Below, piece after piece: positions 8,067 through 15,774 of a stretch of 64,000 nucleotides of DNA. The notes under the pieces were generated by a model. The model was given only the letters and a program-made list of their open reading frames with translations. It was not told where the DNA came from and ran no database searches. Numbering within the stretch: the first letter of the stretch is position 1; each line of letters starts with the position of its first letter. Location of the stretch: assembly GCA_964579395.1 (NCBI GenBank), contig CAZOFT010000005.1, positions 1 through 64,000 on the forward strand. Reading direction: 5' to 3'. Made by a program: the position numbers and the translations under genes. This stretch comes from JACOTV01 sp964579395. GTDB taxonomy: Bacteria > Patescibacteriota > Microgenomatia > UBA1406 > GWC2-37-13.

Positions 8067-9224
8067 TTATTGCTTTGATAATTCTTTCATCATGGTTTGC
8101 ACATATCGCTGCCAGGTAAATTCTGCCGCGTGCTTCTTCCCCGCGGCTACACGGGCATCAATATCCGGTCCGTCACGCAGTACAATGTTGAGGGCGCGCG
8201 TCATGTCAGAGACGTCTTCAGGATCAAAAAAAACCGCGATATCTTTGCCCAGTTCTTTCAGTGAGGAAGTGTTTGAGCAACTCACTGGGATACCATGCTG
8301 CATTGCTTCAAGAAGCGGGAATCCGAAACCTTCCCAGAGTGATGGAAAGACAAAGCAAGTAGAAGACTGATAGAGGGCGTGCAAATCAGTATCGGGTACA
8401 AAACCCAAAAAATGAATATTCTCAGCAGCCACCTTCAACTCCCGCGCAGCTGCTCCGGCATTGGTCGATGATGCCGCTTGCTCAACCAGTTGTTGTACTG
8501 ATACATCCCATCCATTTTGGCCGACGATAACCAAATCTATATCATTGCGGTAGAGACGAAGATATGCTGCAATCAGTCGGTGGAGGTTTTTTCGTGGCTC
8601 AATTTTGCCGACTGCCAGAATAAACGGTTTTGTGAGGTGATATCTGTTTCGCACTTCTTCTACAAGCGGAGGTTCTATGGTTTGTACTTGGTTGACTCCC
8701 GGATAGTTGGTGATTACACGTGCATTGGGAACTTCTACATACTGTTCATAGTCTGTTTTTGTGCTTTCAGAATCACAAAAAACTACTTCACATTCACGCT
8801 GCGCCCAATGAAGTCGCTGCTGTTGTGCCGTGCGGATCACGGGGGCAACCGTTTCGGGATATCGATGAAACACCAAGTCATGCACAATAGTGGCGCGCCT
8901 ACATCGTGCTGGTGCTTGGGTCCAGTCGGAACTGATATACCAATCTATAGTAGACCCGATCATTACTTCAAAAGGAATGGTGTGAAGCCGATTATGCAGT
9001 AAGGTCAGAATGCGCGGTGGAATATGTGAGTGTTTGATGTGTTTATGTGCAGCGGTTATCGTGTTGTGTATGGGTTTGGGAAGTGGAGTACGAAAGGCAG
9101 AATAATAAAAAATCCACTCGTGTTCAGGAGCATATTGGCAAACTGCGCTGACAAGGCCTTCGGTAAATCGCGCAACACCGGTGCCCTGGTAGGCGACTTG
9201 CGATATGTCTACGGCAATCTTCAT
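8067..9224 (-). CDS. Glycosyltransferase, GT4 family
   Basis: This GT4 protein has 385 residues, with an N-terminal MKIAVDISQVAYQGTGVARF motif (a glycine-rich acceptor-domain loop), VHDLVFHRYPETV in the middle, the donor motif AVGKIEPRKNLHRLIAAY and the catalytic-site segment PSLWEGFGFPLLEAMQHG with the paired glutamates of the EX7E motif. The ATG abuts the stop of the gene at 9225-10412, so translation is probably coupled. It belongs to a set of three consecutive GT4 enzymes that, with the GT2, GT39-like and ligase genes upstream, would build an oligosaccharide on a lipid carrier. Linkage and donor are unknown. Confidence 0.9.
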   Translation of the reverse strand: MKIAVDISQVAYQGTGVARFTEGLVSAVCQYAPEHEWIFYYSAFRTPLPKPIHNTITAAHKHIKHSHIPPRILTLLHNRLHTIPFEVMIGSTIDWYISSDWTQAPARCRRATIVHDLVFHRYPETVAPVIRTAQQQRLHWAQRECEVVFCDSESTKTDYEQYVEVPNARVITNYPGVNQVQTIEPPLVEEVRNRYHLTKPFILAVGKIEPRKNLHRLIAAYLRLYRNDIDLVIVGQNGWDVSVQQLVEQAASSTNAGAAARELKVAAENIHFLGFVPDTDLHALYQSSTCFVFPSLWEGFGFPLLEAMQHGIPVSCSNTSSLKELGKDIAVFFDPEDVSDMTRALNIVLRDGPDIDARVAAGKKHAAEFTWQRYVQTMMKELSKQ

Positions 9225-10412
9225 TTACTGGTTGACCCTTGTATAGGCAACTTCCAATTCTCTGGCAATTGATGACCAATTATATTTTTCGTGAATGAGG
9301 GCAAATGCCTCTTTTCGTATATGTTCATAAAGGGCGGGATCATCAAGAAGTCGGGTAATTTGTGTGACGAACTCTTCCGGAGTGTTAGCCAGCAGTACAT
9401 GGGTGTCAGCGACAACTTCAAGTCCACTCACTCCGGTGGTTGTAGAAACAACAGGAAGACCGCTTGCCATTGCAGCCAGAATCTTCAGTCGCGTTCCTCC
9501 GGGTCCAAAAATGGGTGCTAGGAAAATGCTTGATTCCAGATATAAATTTCTGACGGTATCGATATCGTCATTAGCTATCTCAACGATCTCTACGTGTGGA
9601 TGGGGAGTTATTTTGTTTGCGTGTTGTCCGGCAATCCGCAGCTGCATGTCGGGGTGTTTTTGTACCAGGCTCGGTACGATGCGGTCAATCAAATATTGTG
9701 CTGCTTCACTGTTTTGGAGCCAGGAGAAGTTGCCTTGAAATAATAAGGTGGGCTTGGTCAATGGTTTGTGGGGAAGCTTTTCCATAACCATATCTTCGCC
9801 CGCACCATTGGGCACAACAATCGGATCAATGCGTGGCTCAATCTGCATCACGCGTTGCCGATCATCCTCAGATACGGTGGCAACCAGTTGTGCTTTTCTC
9901 CAGTACGCTGCTTCCCAATAGCGTAACTTCATAATGTCGAGATTCAGCAATGACCGCAGCCACCATGGTTTGGAGTCAACAAAGTGTTTGTAAACTTCAA
10001 GTTCAATAGTCTGTTCAACCAAGAGAATCGGAATATCAGTCGGCGGGACGTGTTGCATGACATAAAATGTTTCACAGTGAATGACGTCATAGTCGTCGTG
10101 TTGGAGGAGATCTTCGATTTTACGGCGCGCTTGAGGAGAGTAGTTGCGTACGACAAGAAATGGTTTTGTCGAAAGAAACCAGCTGATAATATTATTAAAC
10201 TGCCATGGCTTTGCCGGGCGCTCGCAGATATGTACTTCGTCACAGTATTCTTGTAAGCTCTCAACATATTCAAGGTCTTTTTTGTTTTTTGAAAGCGCAA
10301 CCAGCGTTACGTAATGTTTTTTGTGTAGGTGTTTTAGCAGGTTCAGCGTCCGGATTTGCCCTCCTGACGCCGGTGGATAGGGGACGTACGGAGTTATCAT
10401 GAGGATTTTCAT
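9225..10412 (-). CDS. Glycosyltransferase, GT4 family
   Basis: This 395-residue GT4 protein opens with the typical MKILMITPYVPYPPASGGQ motif, where the glycine loop contacts the acceptor or nucleotide. It carries LVATVSEDDRQ (the usual 'sees itself as a non-host' GT4 helix), VVPNGAGEDM, LLFQGNFSWLQN and the donor-site stretch IFGPGGTRLKILAAMASGLPVV. It resembles the WcaL/PelF-like branch more than its two downstream neighbours. It follows the GT39-like gene after a 29-base gap. The role is sugar addition during surface-polysaccharide or glycoprotein assembly; specificity cannot be deduced. Confidence 0.9.
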   Translation of the reverse strand: MKILMITPYVPYPPASGGQIRTLNLLKHLHKKHYVTLVALSKNKKDLEYVESLQEYCDEVHICERPAKPWQFNNIISWFLSTKPFLVVRNYSPQARRKIEDLLQHDDYDVIHCETFYVMQHVPPTDIPILLVEQTIELEVYKHFVDSKPWWLRSLLNLDIMKLRYWEAAYWRKAQLVATVSEDDRQRVMQIEPRIDPIVVPNGAGEDMVMEKLPHKPLTKPTLLFQGNFSWLQNSEAAQYLIDRIVPSLVQKHPDMQLRIAGQHANKITPHPHVEIVEIANDDIDTVRNLYLESSIFLAPIFGPGGTRLKILAAMASGLPVVSTTTGVSGLEVVADTHVLLANTPEEFVTQITRLLDDPALYEHIRKEAFALIHEKYNWSSIARELEVAYTRVNQ

Positions 10413-10441
10413 ACCGGTGAGTAGGGCGCATCTGCGACTCG

Positions 10442-11911
10442 TTACAGTCGGAAGATGGCAAATTTATTGCTTTCAAACACGACGTCAAACACTTCTTCTG
10501 ATTTGATTTGCTTGATAACGTCTCCGTTTTGTGTGACAAAATAGCGATAGCCTTTCTTCTTCAGCTCTCCTAAATCCTGAAACACAGCAGGCGCTCCGCG
10601 ACGATCAGCGAGGTATAACAGTGTCGTGTCTCCAAGCGTATCAGTAACAATATGGTCGTCATGTGTAGTGACAGAATCGATTACTGAGGCGATTTGCACA
10701 AGCTCTTCTGGGTAGTTGTAATAGGTTTTGACCCGCTCATAGGAAACAAACAATGCGAGTCCTGTACATGCAACTATCGCACCAATCGTGGGGATCAGAT
10801 ATATTTGTTTGAGGTGTAAGCCAAATAACGATCGGATACCCCATGCGCAGGCCATAGCGCATGCAGGCAGAATAAGTGTCTGGTAATATTCGTGCTGCAC
10901 ATTTCCACCTTGAAACACAAACACATATGCCAGTGCTGAGATAAGAATGCTGTAGATAAAGTATGTCTTTTGTCGTGATATGGCGCCAATGATGAAAAAC
11001 GGAAACAGCATACCGCCGAGAATGATGTTGTTGAGTCGCTCATAAAATATCCATCGGAAAAATGACGGACGGAAGAATATGCGCTGAAGTCCGTTACCGG
11101 TATTGATACTGGTGATGAGCCAGTCTGAGGCAGGAATTGCTTCAGGAAACTGAGCGATATAGGTGCGCCACCAAGCAAGCGGAGCGATTGTTGCAATGAC
11201 GAATATATAGGGTTGCCAGCTCTGAAATAGTTTCCATGTGTGTCGACGAATAAACAGAAAACCGCTTGCGATGAGAAAGAATATTGTGGTCGGTTTGATC
11301 AAAAGCGCAATGGCCATCGAGATAATAGAGAGTGCATACCAGAGATGGGCATTTTTCTTTTTGCTGGCATATGCCTGCAGACACACAAGACTTACAAACA
11401 CCGCAGCAAGTGCGGGTGTCTCAGGTAAAACGACACGTGAGAAAAATATACTAAAGGGCAATATGCCGTAGAGAGCGGCTCCAATAAGTGCCGTAATACC
11501 GTCTATTTCCTCGCGTAGCAGTATGTAAATGCTGATAAGTACGAGCAGAGAACATAGTATGGAAATACCGCGACCAACCTGCTCGATAGGGGCGGGGACG
11601 TAGGGTGCAACGACTGCTATTGCTGCGTTGTAGAGTGGAAACTCAACCATGCGCAACCCCTGCGGATTCTCCTGGCCTGACTGAATATTGGAGAGATCGT
11701 CGTATGTGGGGCGAGTTAGGTTTATGCCGTCTCTGACATAATTGCGCGCGACTGCTGCCGTATCTGCTTGTCGCCACGAATGAAAATCAGCAAGCGGTGT
11801 ATTGATCTTGTACAAGCGCACAAATAAAGAGGTGAGAATAATAAGAAGTAGCGCAATTCCCTCTAAGTATCTGTGTGTGTTGGGTTTAGTCTTTTTTGGA
11901 TCGTTTGTCAT
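10442..11911 (-). CDS. GT39/ArnT-like membrane glycosyltransferase
   Basis: This is a polytopic membrane protein of the dolichyl-phosphate-mannose/ArnT superfamily, which uses a polyprenyl-phosphate sugar donor on the outer face of the membrane. The first transmembrane helix is followed by RLYKINTPLADFHSWRQADTA, which places an acidic residue in the first extracellular loop as in the PMT_2 family. About eleven more hydrophobic helices follow, and a short soluble C-terminal domain (from about residue 415) contains DTLGDTTLLYLADRRGA. The ATG at 11911 (MTNDPKK) is preferred over an in-frame TTG 21 bases upstream. It overlaps the end of the ligase gene by 26 bases, so coupling is likely. It probably glycosylates a lipid-linked glycan or a protein. 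Confidence 0.8.
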   Translation of the reverse strand: MTNDPKKTKPNTHRYLEGIALLLIILTSLFVRLYKINTPLADFHSWRQADTAAVARNYVRDGINLTRPTYDDLSNIQSGQENPQGLRMVEFPLYNAAIAVVAPYVPAPIEQVGRGISILCSLLVLISIYILLREEIDGITALIGAALYGILPFSIFFSRVVLPETPALAAVFVSLVCLQAYASKKKNAHLWYALSIISMAIALLIKPTTIFFLIASGFLFIRRHTWKLFQSWQPYIFVIATIAPLAWWRTYIAQFPEAIPASDWLITSINTGNGLQRIFFRPSFFRWIFYERLNNIILGGMLFPFFIIGAISRQKTYFIYSILISALAYVFVFQGGNVQHEYYQTLILPACAMACAWGIRSLFGLHLKQIYLIPTIGAIVACTGLALFVSYERVKTYYNYPEELVQIASVIDSVTTHDDHIVTDTLGDTTLLYLADRRGAPAVFQDLGELKKKGYRYFVTQNGDVIKQIKSEEVFDVVFESNKFAIFRL

Positions 11912-13457
11912 GGGTTTTGAGAGGATGAGCAATCTGCATACCGATCATCAGTCCGGCCACTGTCCAGAAGTTGTAGGCGATCTTAGATGCTTCAAATACA
12001 TCCACATACAGCGCGTTAACAAGAAGCGCAATGATGCCGAATACAAATCCAAGATATACGTATTTATCTTCCTCGACGCGGTGTGCAAAGGCCCACGTTG
12101 AACGACTGATGCGATAGAGGAGTGCTACAAATACAAGAGTGCCAAACAGTCCGAATTCGCCGAGCCATCGGAGAATATCATTGTCCGTGGCTTCTGTCAA
12201 TGAATACGGTCCGGTGCCTAGTAGTGGGCTTGTCTGGAAGGCTGCAATTGCTCGCGGCCATTCTACTTGCAGTCTGGTTGAGCAAGAAATATCACAAAGC
12301 AACAATTGTTGTGGCTTAATGTATTTTGATATGGCATCTGCCCGTGCTTGCAATTGTTCTGTAGTGAGTGTTTGGCCGTTGCGTTTGGCTTCTTCAATTG
12401 CCTCATTGAGCGCTGCTTTTTCAATTTCGTCTTGGCTGACTTGAGTTGTTTGCTTAGAAGTGAGTTTTTTTGTCAGTGTGTTATTGACCCCTATTTTTGC
12501 GTTTCCGGCAGGAAGATTGTCTACGCTGATTTTCTGACTCACCTGTTCTTGGCCGCTTTGTTCATTTATGAACACGGTCTTTACCTGAAAGGTTTGAGCA
12601 AACCGTTTGGTCATATCCTTGGTAGTAAACAGGAGCGCTACAGTGACAGCGATGACAAAGAGGAAAAACTTGAAGCGTCGCGCATAAAAAATCATCAAGG
12701 TAATAGATCCTGCATATGCCATAAAGGACGAGCGAGCTGATGTGTAGAGGAGTCCCAACAGTGCTCCCACAAACAAGAAGATATACGAGCGCTTTGCGCG
12801 ACTGAAGTAGTATCCAATGATGATGGGAATCGAGAATGTCAGGTAACCGGCCAGATCAAAATGTCCACCGAAGGTTGAATTGATGCGATCAGATATGGAA
12901 AGACACAAAAGTCGTCCATCCACGTATGCCGGATTCATGGATTGAATTGACGGAAGACAGTATTGAAAATTATTCCATACAAACGGAAATTTCTGCCCAA
13001 GACCATAGAGGACCACCAGTGCAAGCGTGATAAGATACGTCTTCATGTATGTTCTGAAGCGCGCTTCGCTTACTACGGCTGACATCGCAATGAAGAAAAT
13101 AAACATATATTGCACACGGCGCAAACTGTGCAGGAGCCCTACGTTAAAAACCGGTTCGCGAATAGTATGAAGCACATAATATCCCCAGGCAAAGGAGGCA
13201 AACACAGCTATCCAAAAGAGGATGATATGTAGCATATAGCGGGTCTGCAGCTTGATCTTACGTCGCATCCACTGAACAGCAAACACGAGTCCAACTATAA
13301 CTGGCAGCACATCATCAATACGAATCTTGATGTAGGTATACTCAACGCGCTGTATCGGAAACTTCGGTACCAACGAGATAGCTACAATAAACGCAAGAAA
13401 CGTCCAGTGAAAGAGATTGTTGTCAACGACCTTGAGATAATGCCAAAGCTTTTTCAT
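11886..13457 (-). CDS. O-antigen ligase/polymerase-like membrane protein
   Basis: This 523-residue membrane protein has about ten hydrophobic helices and the Wzy_C-type layout: a large extracytoplasmic loop followed by a conserved GxGPYSLTEATDNDIL...LGEFGLFG segment, which resembles the ligase motif G-x-G-x(3-5)-N-x-x-L-x-x-x-x-E-x-G. The loop is unusually long and polar (roughly residues 290-405), with Gln/Thr-rich sequence and a pair of cysteines (LLCDISCSTR). Proteins of this class either ligate glycans to a lipid or protein acceptor or polymerise repeat units. Its first 35 bases overlap the end of the GT2 gene upstream. A second ligase-like protein without the long loop is encoded at 59653-60798. 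Confidence 0.82.
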   Translation of the reverse strand: MKKLWHYLKVVDNNLFHWTFLAFIVAISLVPKFPIQRVEYTYIKIRIDDVLPVIVGLVFAVQWMRRKIKLQTRYMLHIILFWIAVFASFAWGYYVLHTIREPVFNVGLLHSLRRVQYMFIFFIAMSAVVSEARFRTYMKTYLITLALVVLYGLGQKFPFVWNNFQYCLPSIQSMNPAYVDGRLLCLSISDRINSTFGGHFDLAGYLTFSIPIIIGYYFSRAKRSYIFLFVGALLGLLYTSARSSFMAYAGSITLMIFYARRFKFFLFVIAVTVALLFTTKDMTKRFAQTFQVKTVFINEQSGQEQVSQKISVDNLPAGNAKIGVNNTLTKKLTSKQTTQVSQDEIEKAALNEAIEEAKRNGQTLTTEQLQARADAISKYIKPQQLLLCDISCSTRLQVEWPRAIAAFQTSPLLGTGPYSLTEATDNDILRWLGEFGLFGTLVFVALLYRISRSTWAFAHRVEEDKYVYLGFVFGIIALLVNALYVDVFEASKIAYNFWTVAGLMIGMQIAHPLKTHDKRSKKD

Positions 13458-14334
13458 AGGTTTGGGTAAGATATGCGCTGCCGGTCAACCGTCCGATGAC
13501 AATCCCAAGCAGTGCTTTCAATTGTAGCATAGTTTTTAACAGGCTTTGCGAAGTTTTTCCGTAGTGCTTTTGGTAGTAATACAAGAGGCCACGGTATACC
13601 TGGAGAATCGGGAAGGTGCGCTTGCCGCCTGATGAGGCGGATCCAAGATGAATAATACGGGCGTCCGCATAAAAATACGTCTGCATCCCACGGTCTTTGG
13701 CACGCTTAAGAAGATCAATCTCTTCCATATACATAAAAATCTCCTCATCAAATCCACCCAACGCCAGATAATCTTCTGTGCTGCAGAGTATGCAGGCGCC
13801 CGATACCCACCCGACTTGTTTGCTGCTGGTGGGAGATGTGCGGGTAAAGCGAATACCGGATGGCCAGCGATCCCCCATTAGAAGCAGATGAACAAAGACC
13901 ACAAACGGTGAGTAGAGCGGTCCGCATGAGTCCTGCGGTGACTTGTCAGCATTGAGGAGTTTGGCTCCAACAAAGTGGCGGCTCGGATCTTTTGTGGTGT
14001 AGCGATATAGTTTTTCAATAGCGTGGTCCAATACGATTGTATCTGAGTTAAGAAGAAGCACATGCGTGCCTGACGCTTTTTTCACACCAAGGTTGTTGGC
14101 TCGTCCAAATCCTATATTTTCACTGTTTAATACCAAGGTGATTATGCTGTCATGCTGTTTATTGAGCTCCAGGAGCATTTTTGCCGATCCGTCTTGTGAA
14201 TCATTATCAACAACTACAATTTCATAGCTCAGATCGCTGTCTTTCATGGAGCGCATCACTGATTCGATACAGGCGCGCGTAATGTCAGAGGTGTTGTAGG
14301 AGATGATAATTACAGAGAGATCGAGCGCTTTCAT
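13423..14334 (-). CDS. Glycosyltransferase, GT2 family (rhamnosyltransferase-like)
   Basis: This is a GT-A fold enzyme of 303 residues with the canonical LSVIIISYNTSDITRACIES start, VVVDNDSQDGS, the donor loop VLLLNSDTIV (the DxD equivalent) and a C-terminal GWVSGACILCSTEDYLALGGFDEEIFMYMEEIDL motif. That last motif is typical of the WbbL/rhamnosyltransferase branch. It is the first gene of the minus-strand glycan operon. A symmetrical TATAAT element ends 8 bases before the ATG, so the operon should start with a leaderless message. It overlaps the following ligase gene by 35 bases. The exact sugar is not predictable. Confidence 0.9.
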   Translation of the reverse strand: MKALDLSVIIISYNTSDITRACIESVMRSMKDSDLSYEIVVVDNDSQDGSAKMLLELNKQHDSIITLVLNSENIGFGRANNLGVKKASGTHVLLLNSDTIVLDHAIEKLYRYTTKDPSRHFVGAKLLNADKSPQDSCGPLYSPFVVFVHLLLMGDRWPSGIRFTRTSPTSSKQVGWVSGACILCSTEDYLALGGFDEEIFMYMEEIDLLKRAKDRGMQTYFYADARIIHLGSASSGGKRTFPILQVYRGLLYYYQKHYGKTSQSLLKTMLQLKALLGIVIGRLTGSAYLTQTYEKALALSQGR

Positions 14335-14336
14335 GT

Positions 14337-14350
14337 AGTATAATTATACT
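14337..14350. promoter_or_regulatory. Symmetrical -10 element shared by two divergent promoters
   Basis: AGTATAATTATACT is a perfect 14-base palindrome that contains TATAAT on the plus strand (14339-14344) and on the minus strand (14348-14343). The minus box ends 8 bases before the GT2 ATG at 14334. The plus box lies 21 bases before the 5' end of tRNA-Met at 14366. One element can therefore serve both directions. Confidence 0.6.
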
Positions 14351-14365
14351 CTAATATACGAAATT

Positions 14366-14437
14366 GCCACCGTAGCTCAGTGGTAGAGCGGACGTTTCAT
14401 AAGCGTTAGGTCAGAAGTTCAATTCTTCTCGGTGGCA
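14366..14437 (+). tRNA. tRNA-Met (CAT anticodon, elongator type or Ile2)
   Basis: The 72-base gene folds as a complete cloverleaf: acceptor GCCACCG/CGGTGGC, D arm GCTC/GAGC, anticodon arm GACGT-TTCATAA-GCGTT, T arm AGAAG/CTTCT with a TTCAATT loop, discriminator A. The anticodon is CAT. The first pair is G-C and the anticodon stem lacks three G-C pairs, so it is not the initiator. Elongator Met or lysidine-modified Ile2 cannot be separated by eye. The 3' CCA is only partly encoded (CCT follows). Confidence 0.93.
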
Positions 14438-14438
14438 C

Positions 14439-15332
14439 CTATTCAACTCCCAAGTCCTTCGTGCTTACATCAGCCGACCACGCACTGGTTAGATCGGACA
14501 TATGCTTAGATCCCGGTGTGATTATGGTGGCTATCATCAGGAGCAAATAGGCGCCCGTGGCGAGTATATCAAGTGATGCAGCATGCAAGACGCCTAGAAT
14601 GAGTGCTGTTGGTGGGATTGTATACGATGTTGTATCAACGGTCAGTCCTAAGCGCTTCATCTCTGCTGGGATGTTGCGGAATCGTTCTCCCTTTGCGCGA
14701 TGCTCACTGACCGTGTTCGGGCTTCGAAAGTAGACGTGTTGATCAGAGAGCAGGCGATACACACCCCCCCGTGCACGATTTTGAAAATATAAATATGCAT
14801 CAAGAGCTACTGCTTCATGCGGAATTGAAAGTGAGCGTAGCCACTTTGTTGGCAGTGTCATCACGCGCCCCATGCATGCCAAATAATTGTCTCCATGATT
14901 ATACCTTGCGGCAGCGGTATTGCTTACAATGGTTCCCATACTGATGGTCCGCTCAAGAAAGCTGTGGGGGGCAAGGGGGCTATTGCGTACTCCTACCAGT
15001 GTGGTTTCAGGTGCTGTTTCCAGTATGCGTAGGGTTGCTTGCAGTGTGTGAGGATCAAACAACACATCATCTTGTGTCAATATGATATGGCTTGTTTTGC
15101 AGCGCTTGAGCAACACACTATATTTGTGTGCTTGCGTTGTGGAGGGTTTTTGCCAAAACACCGCGCAGCCCATCTGTTGCAGTGCTGCTTTTACTGATGC
15201 AGAGACGGGGAGAGTGTCCGCCAAAATGAGTATCGGCACATTTTGCATACCATGACTGTTGCGAATTGACCGGACCGTTTGTACCAGTTGACTTGCTGCG
15301 TGATTGGTGGCAATCAGAATAGTGGTGGTCAT
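14439..15332 (-). CDS. GT2-like glycosyltransferase with C-terminal membrane segment
   Basis: This 297-residue protein looks like a divergent GT-A glycosyltransferase. It has TTTILIATNHAASQLVQTVRSI at the N-terminus, KTSHIILTQDDVLFDPHTL with an Asp-Asp at the DxD position, and ALDAYLYFQNRARGG as the acceptor-side region. A hydrophobic C-terminal segment (LHAASLDILATGAYLLLMIATII) probably anchors it in the membrane. The ATG at 15332 gives the expected N-terminus; longer in-frame starts run back over dtd and are not credible. It is the last gene of the MetG/PBP/Dtd group and stops two bases from the 3' end of the convergent tRNA-Met. Its substrate is unknown. Confidence 0.7.
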   Translation of the reverse strand: MTTTILIATNHAASQLVQTVRSIRNSHGMQNVPILILADTLPVSASVKAALQQMGCAVFWQKPSTTQAHKYSVLLKRCKTSHIILTQDDVLFDPHTLQATLRILETAPETTLVGVRNSPLAPHSFLERTISMGTIVSNTAAARYNHGDNYLACMGRVMTLPTKWLRSLSIPHEAVALDAYLYFQNRARGGVYRLLSDQHVYFRSPNTVSEHRAKGERFRNIPAEMKRLGLTVDTTSYTIPPTALILGVLHAASLDILATGAYLLLMIATIITPGSKHMSDLTSAWSADVSTKDLGVE

Positions 15333-15336
15333 AGTA

Positions 15337-15774
15337 TTACCATTCAAATTGCACCGTAACAGGTCCATCCTGTATGGTTTCAATCTGCATGTCGGCACCG
15401 AAAATGCCGGTGGTGACCGGCACAACAGATTGTGTTTTCCATTGCTCAGCAAGGTGTGTAAAAAGCCGGTTTGCATCACTTGCCGCCATTGCAGCGTCAA
15501 ACGACGGGCGGCCCCGGGTAAACGTCGCAGTCAGAGTAAATTGGGGAACAATCAGTAGTTCTGCATCGGCGTCAACAACGGTTTGTTTCATACGTCCTTG
15601 GGAGTCGGGAAAGAGCTGTAGTGTGGTGAGCGTATCAATAAACGGCACAATGCCGGCGGCGGTATCTTGCGGTTCAAGGCACAAATAGACAACGAGCCCT
15701 TTGCTGATGTGTGCTTGCACAATCCCATCCACTCGAAGTGTGGTTTTGCCGCATCGTTGAACGACTGCTTTCAT
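15337..15774 (-). CDS. dtd: D-aminoacyl-tRNA deacylase
   Basis: Dtd hydrolyses D-amino acids and glycine from mischarged tRNAs in the cytoplasm. The 145-residue length is standard. Family motifs are visible: MKAVVQRC at the start, QLFPDSQGRMKQTV with the SQ that shapes the chiral site, LLIVPQFTLTATFTRGRPSF (the QFTL segment), and GIFGADMQIETIQDGPVT, where the canonical block is M-x-V-x-L-x-N-D-G-P-V-T. The usual Asn before Asp-Gly-Pro is Gln here. The ATG shares its A with the TGA of the PBP gene, so translation is coupled. A longer in-frame start would lie inside the PBP gene. Confidence 0.92.
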   Translation of the reverse strand: MKAVVQRCGKTTLRVDGIVQAHISKGLVVYLCLEPQDTAAGIVPFIDTLTTLQLFPDSQGRMKQTVVDADAELLIVPQFTLTATFTRGRPSFDAAMAASDANRLFTHLAEQWKTQSVVPVTTGIFGADMQIETIQDGPVTVQFEW

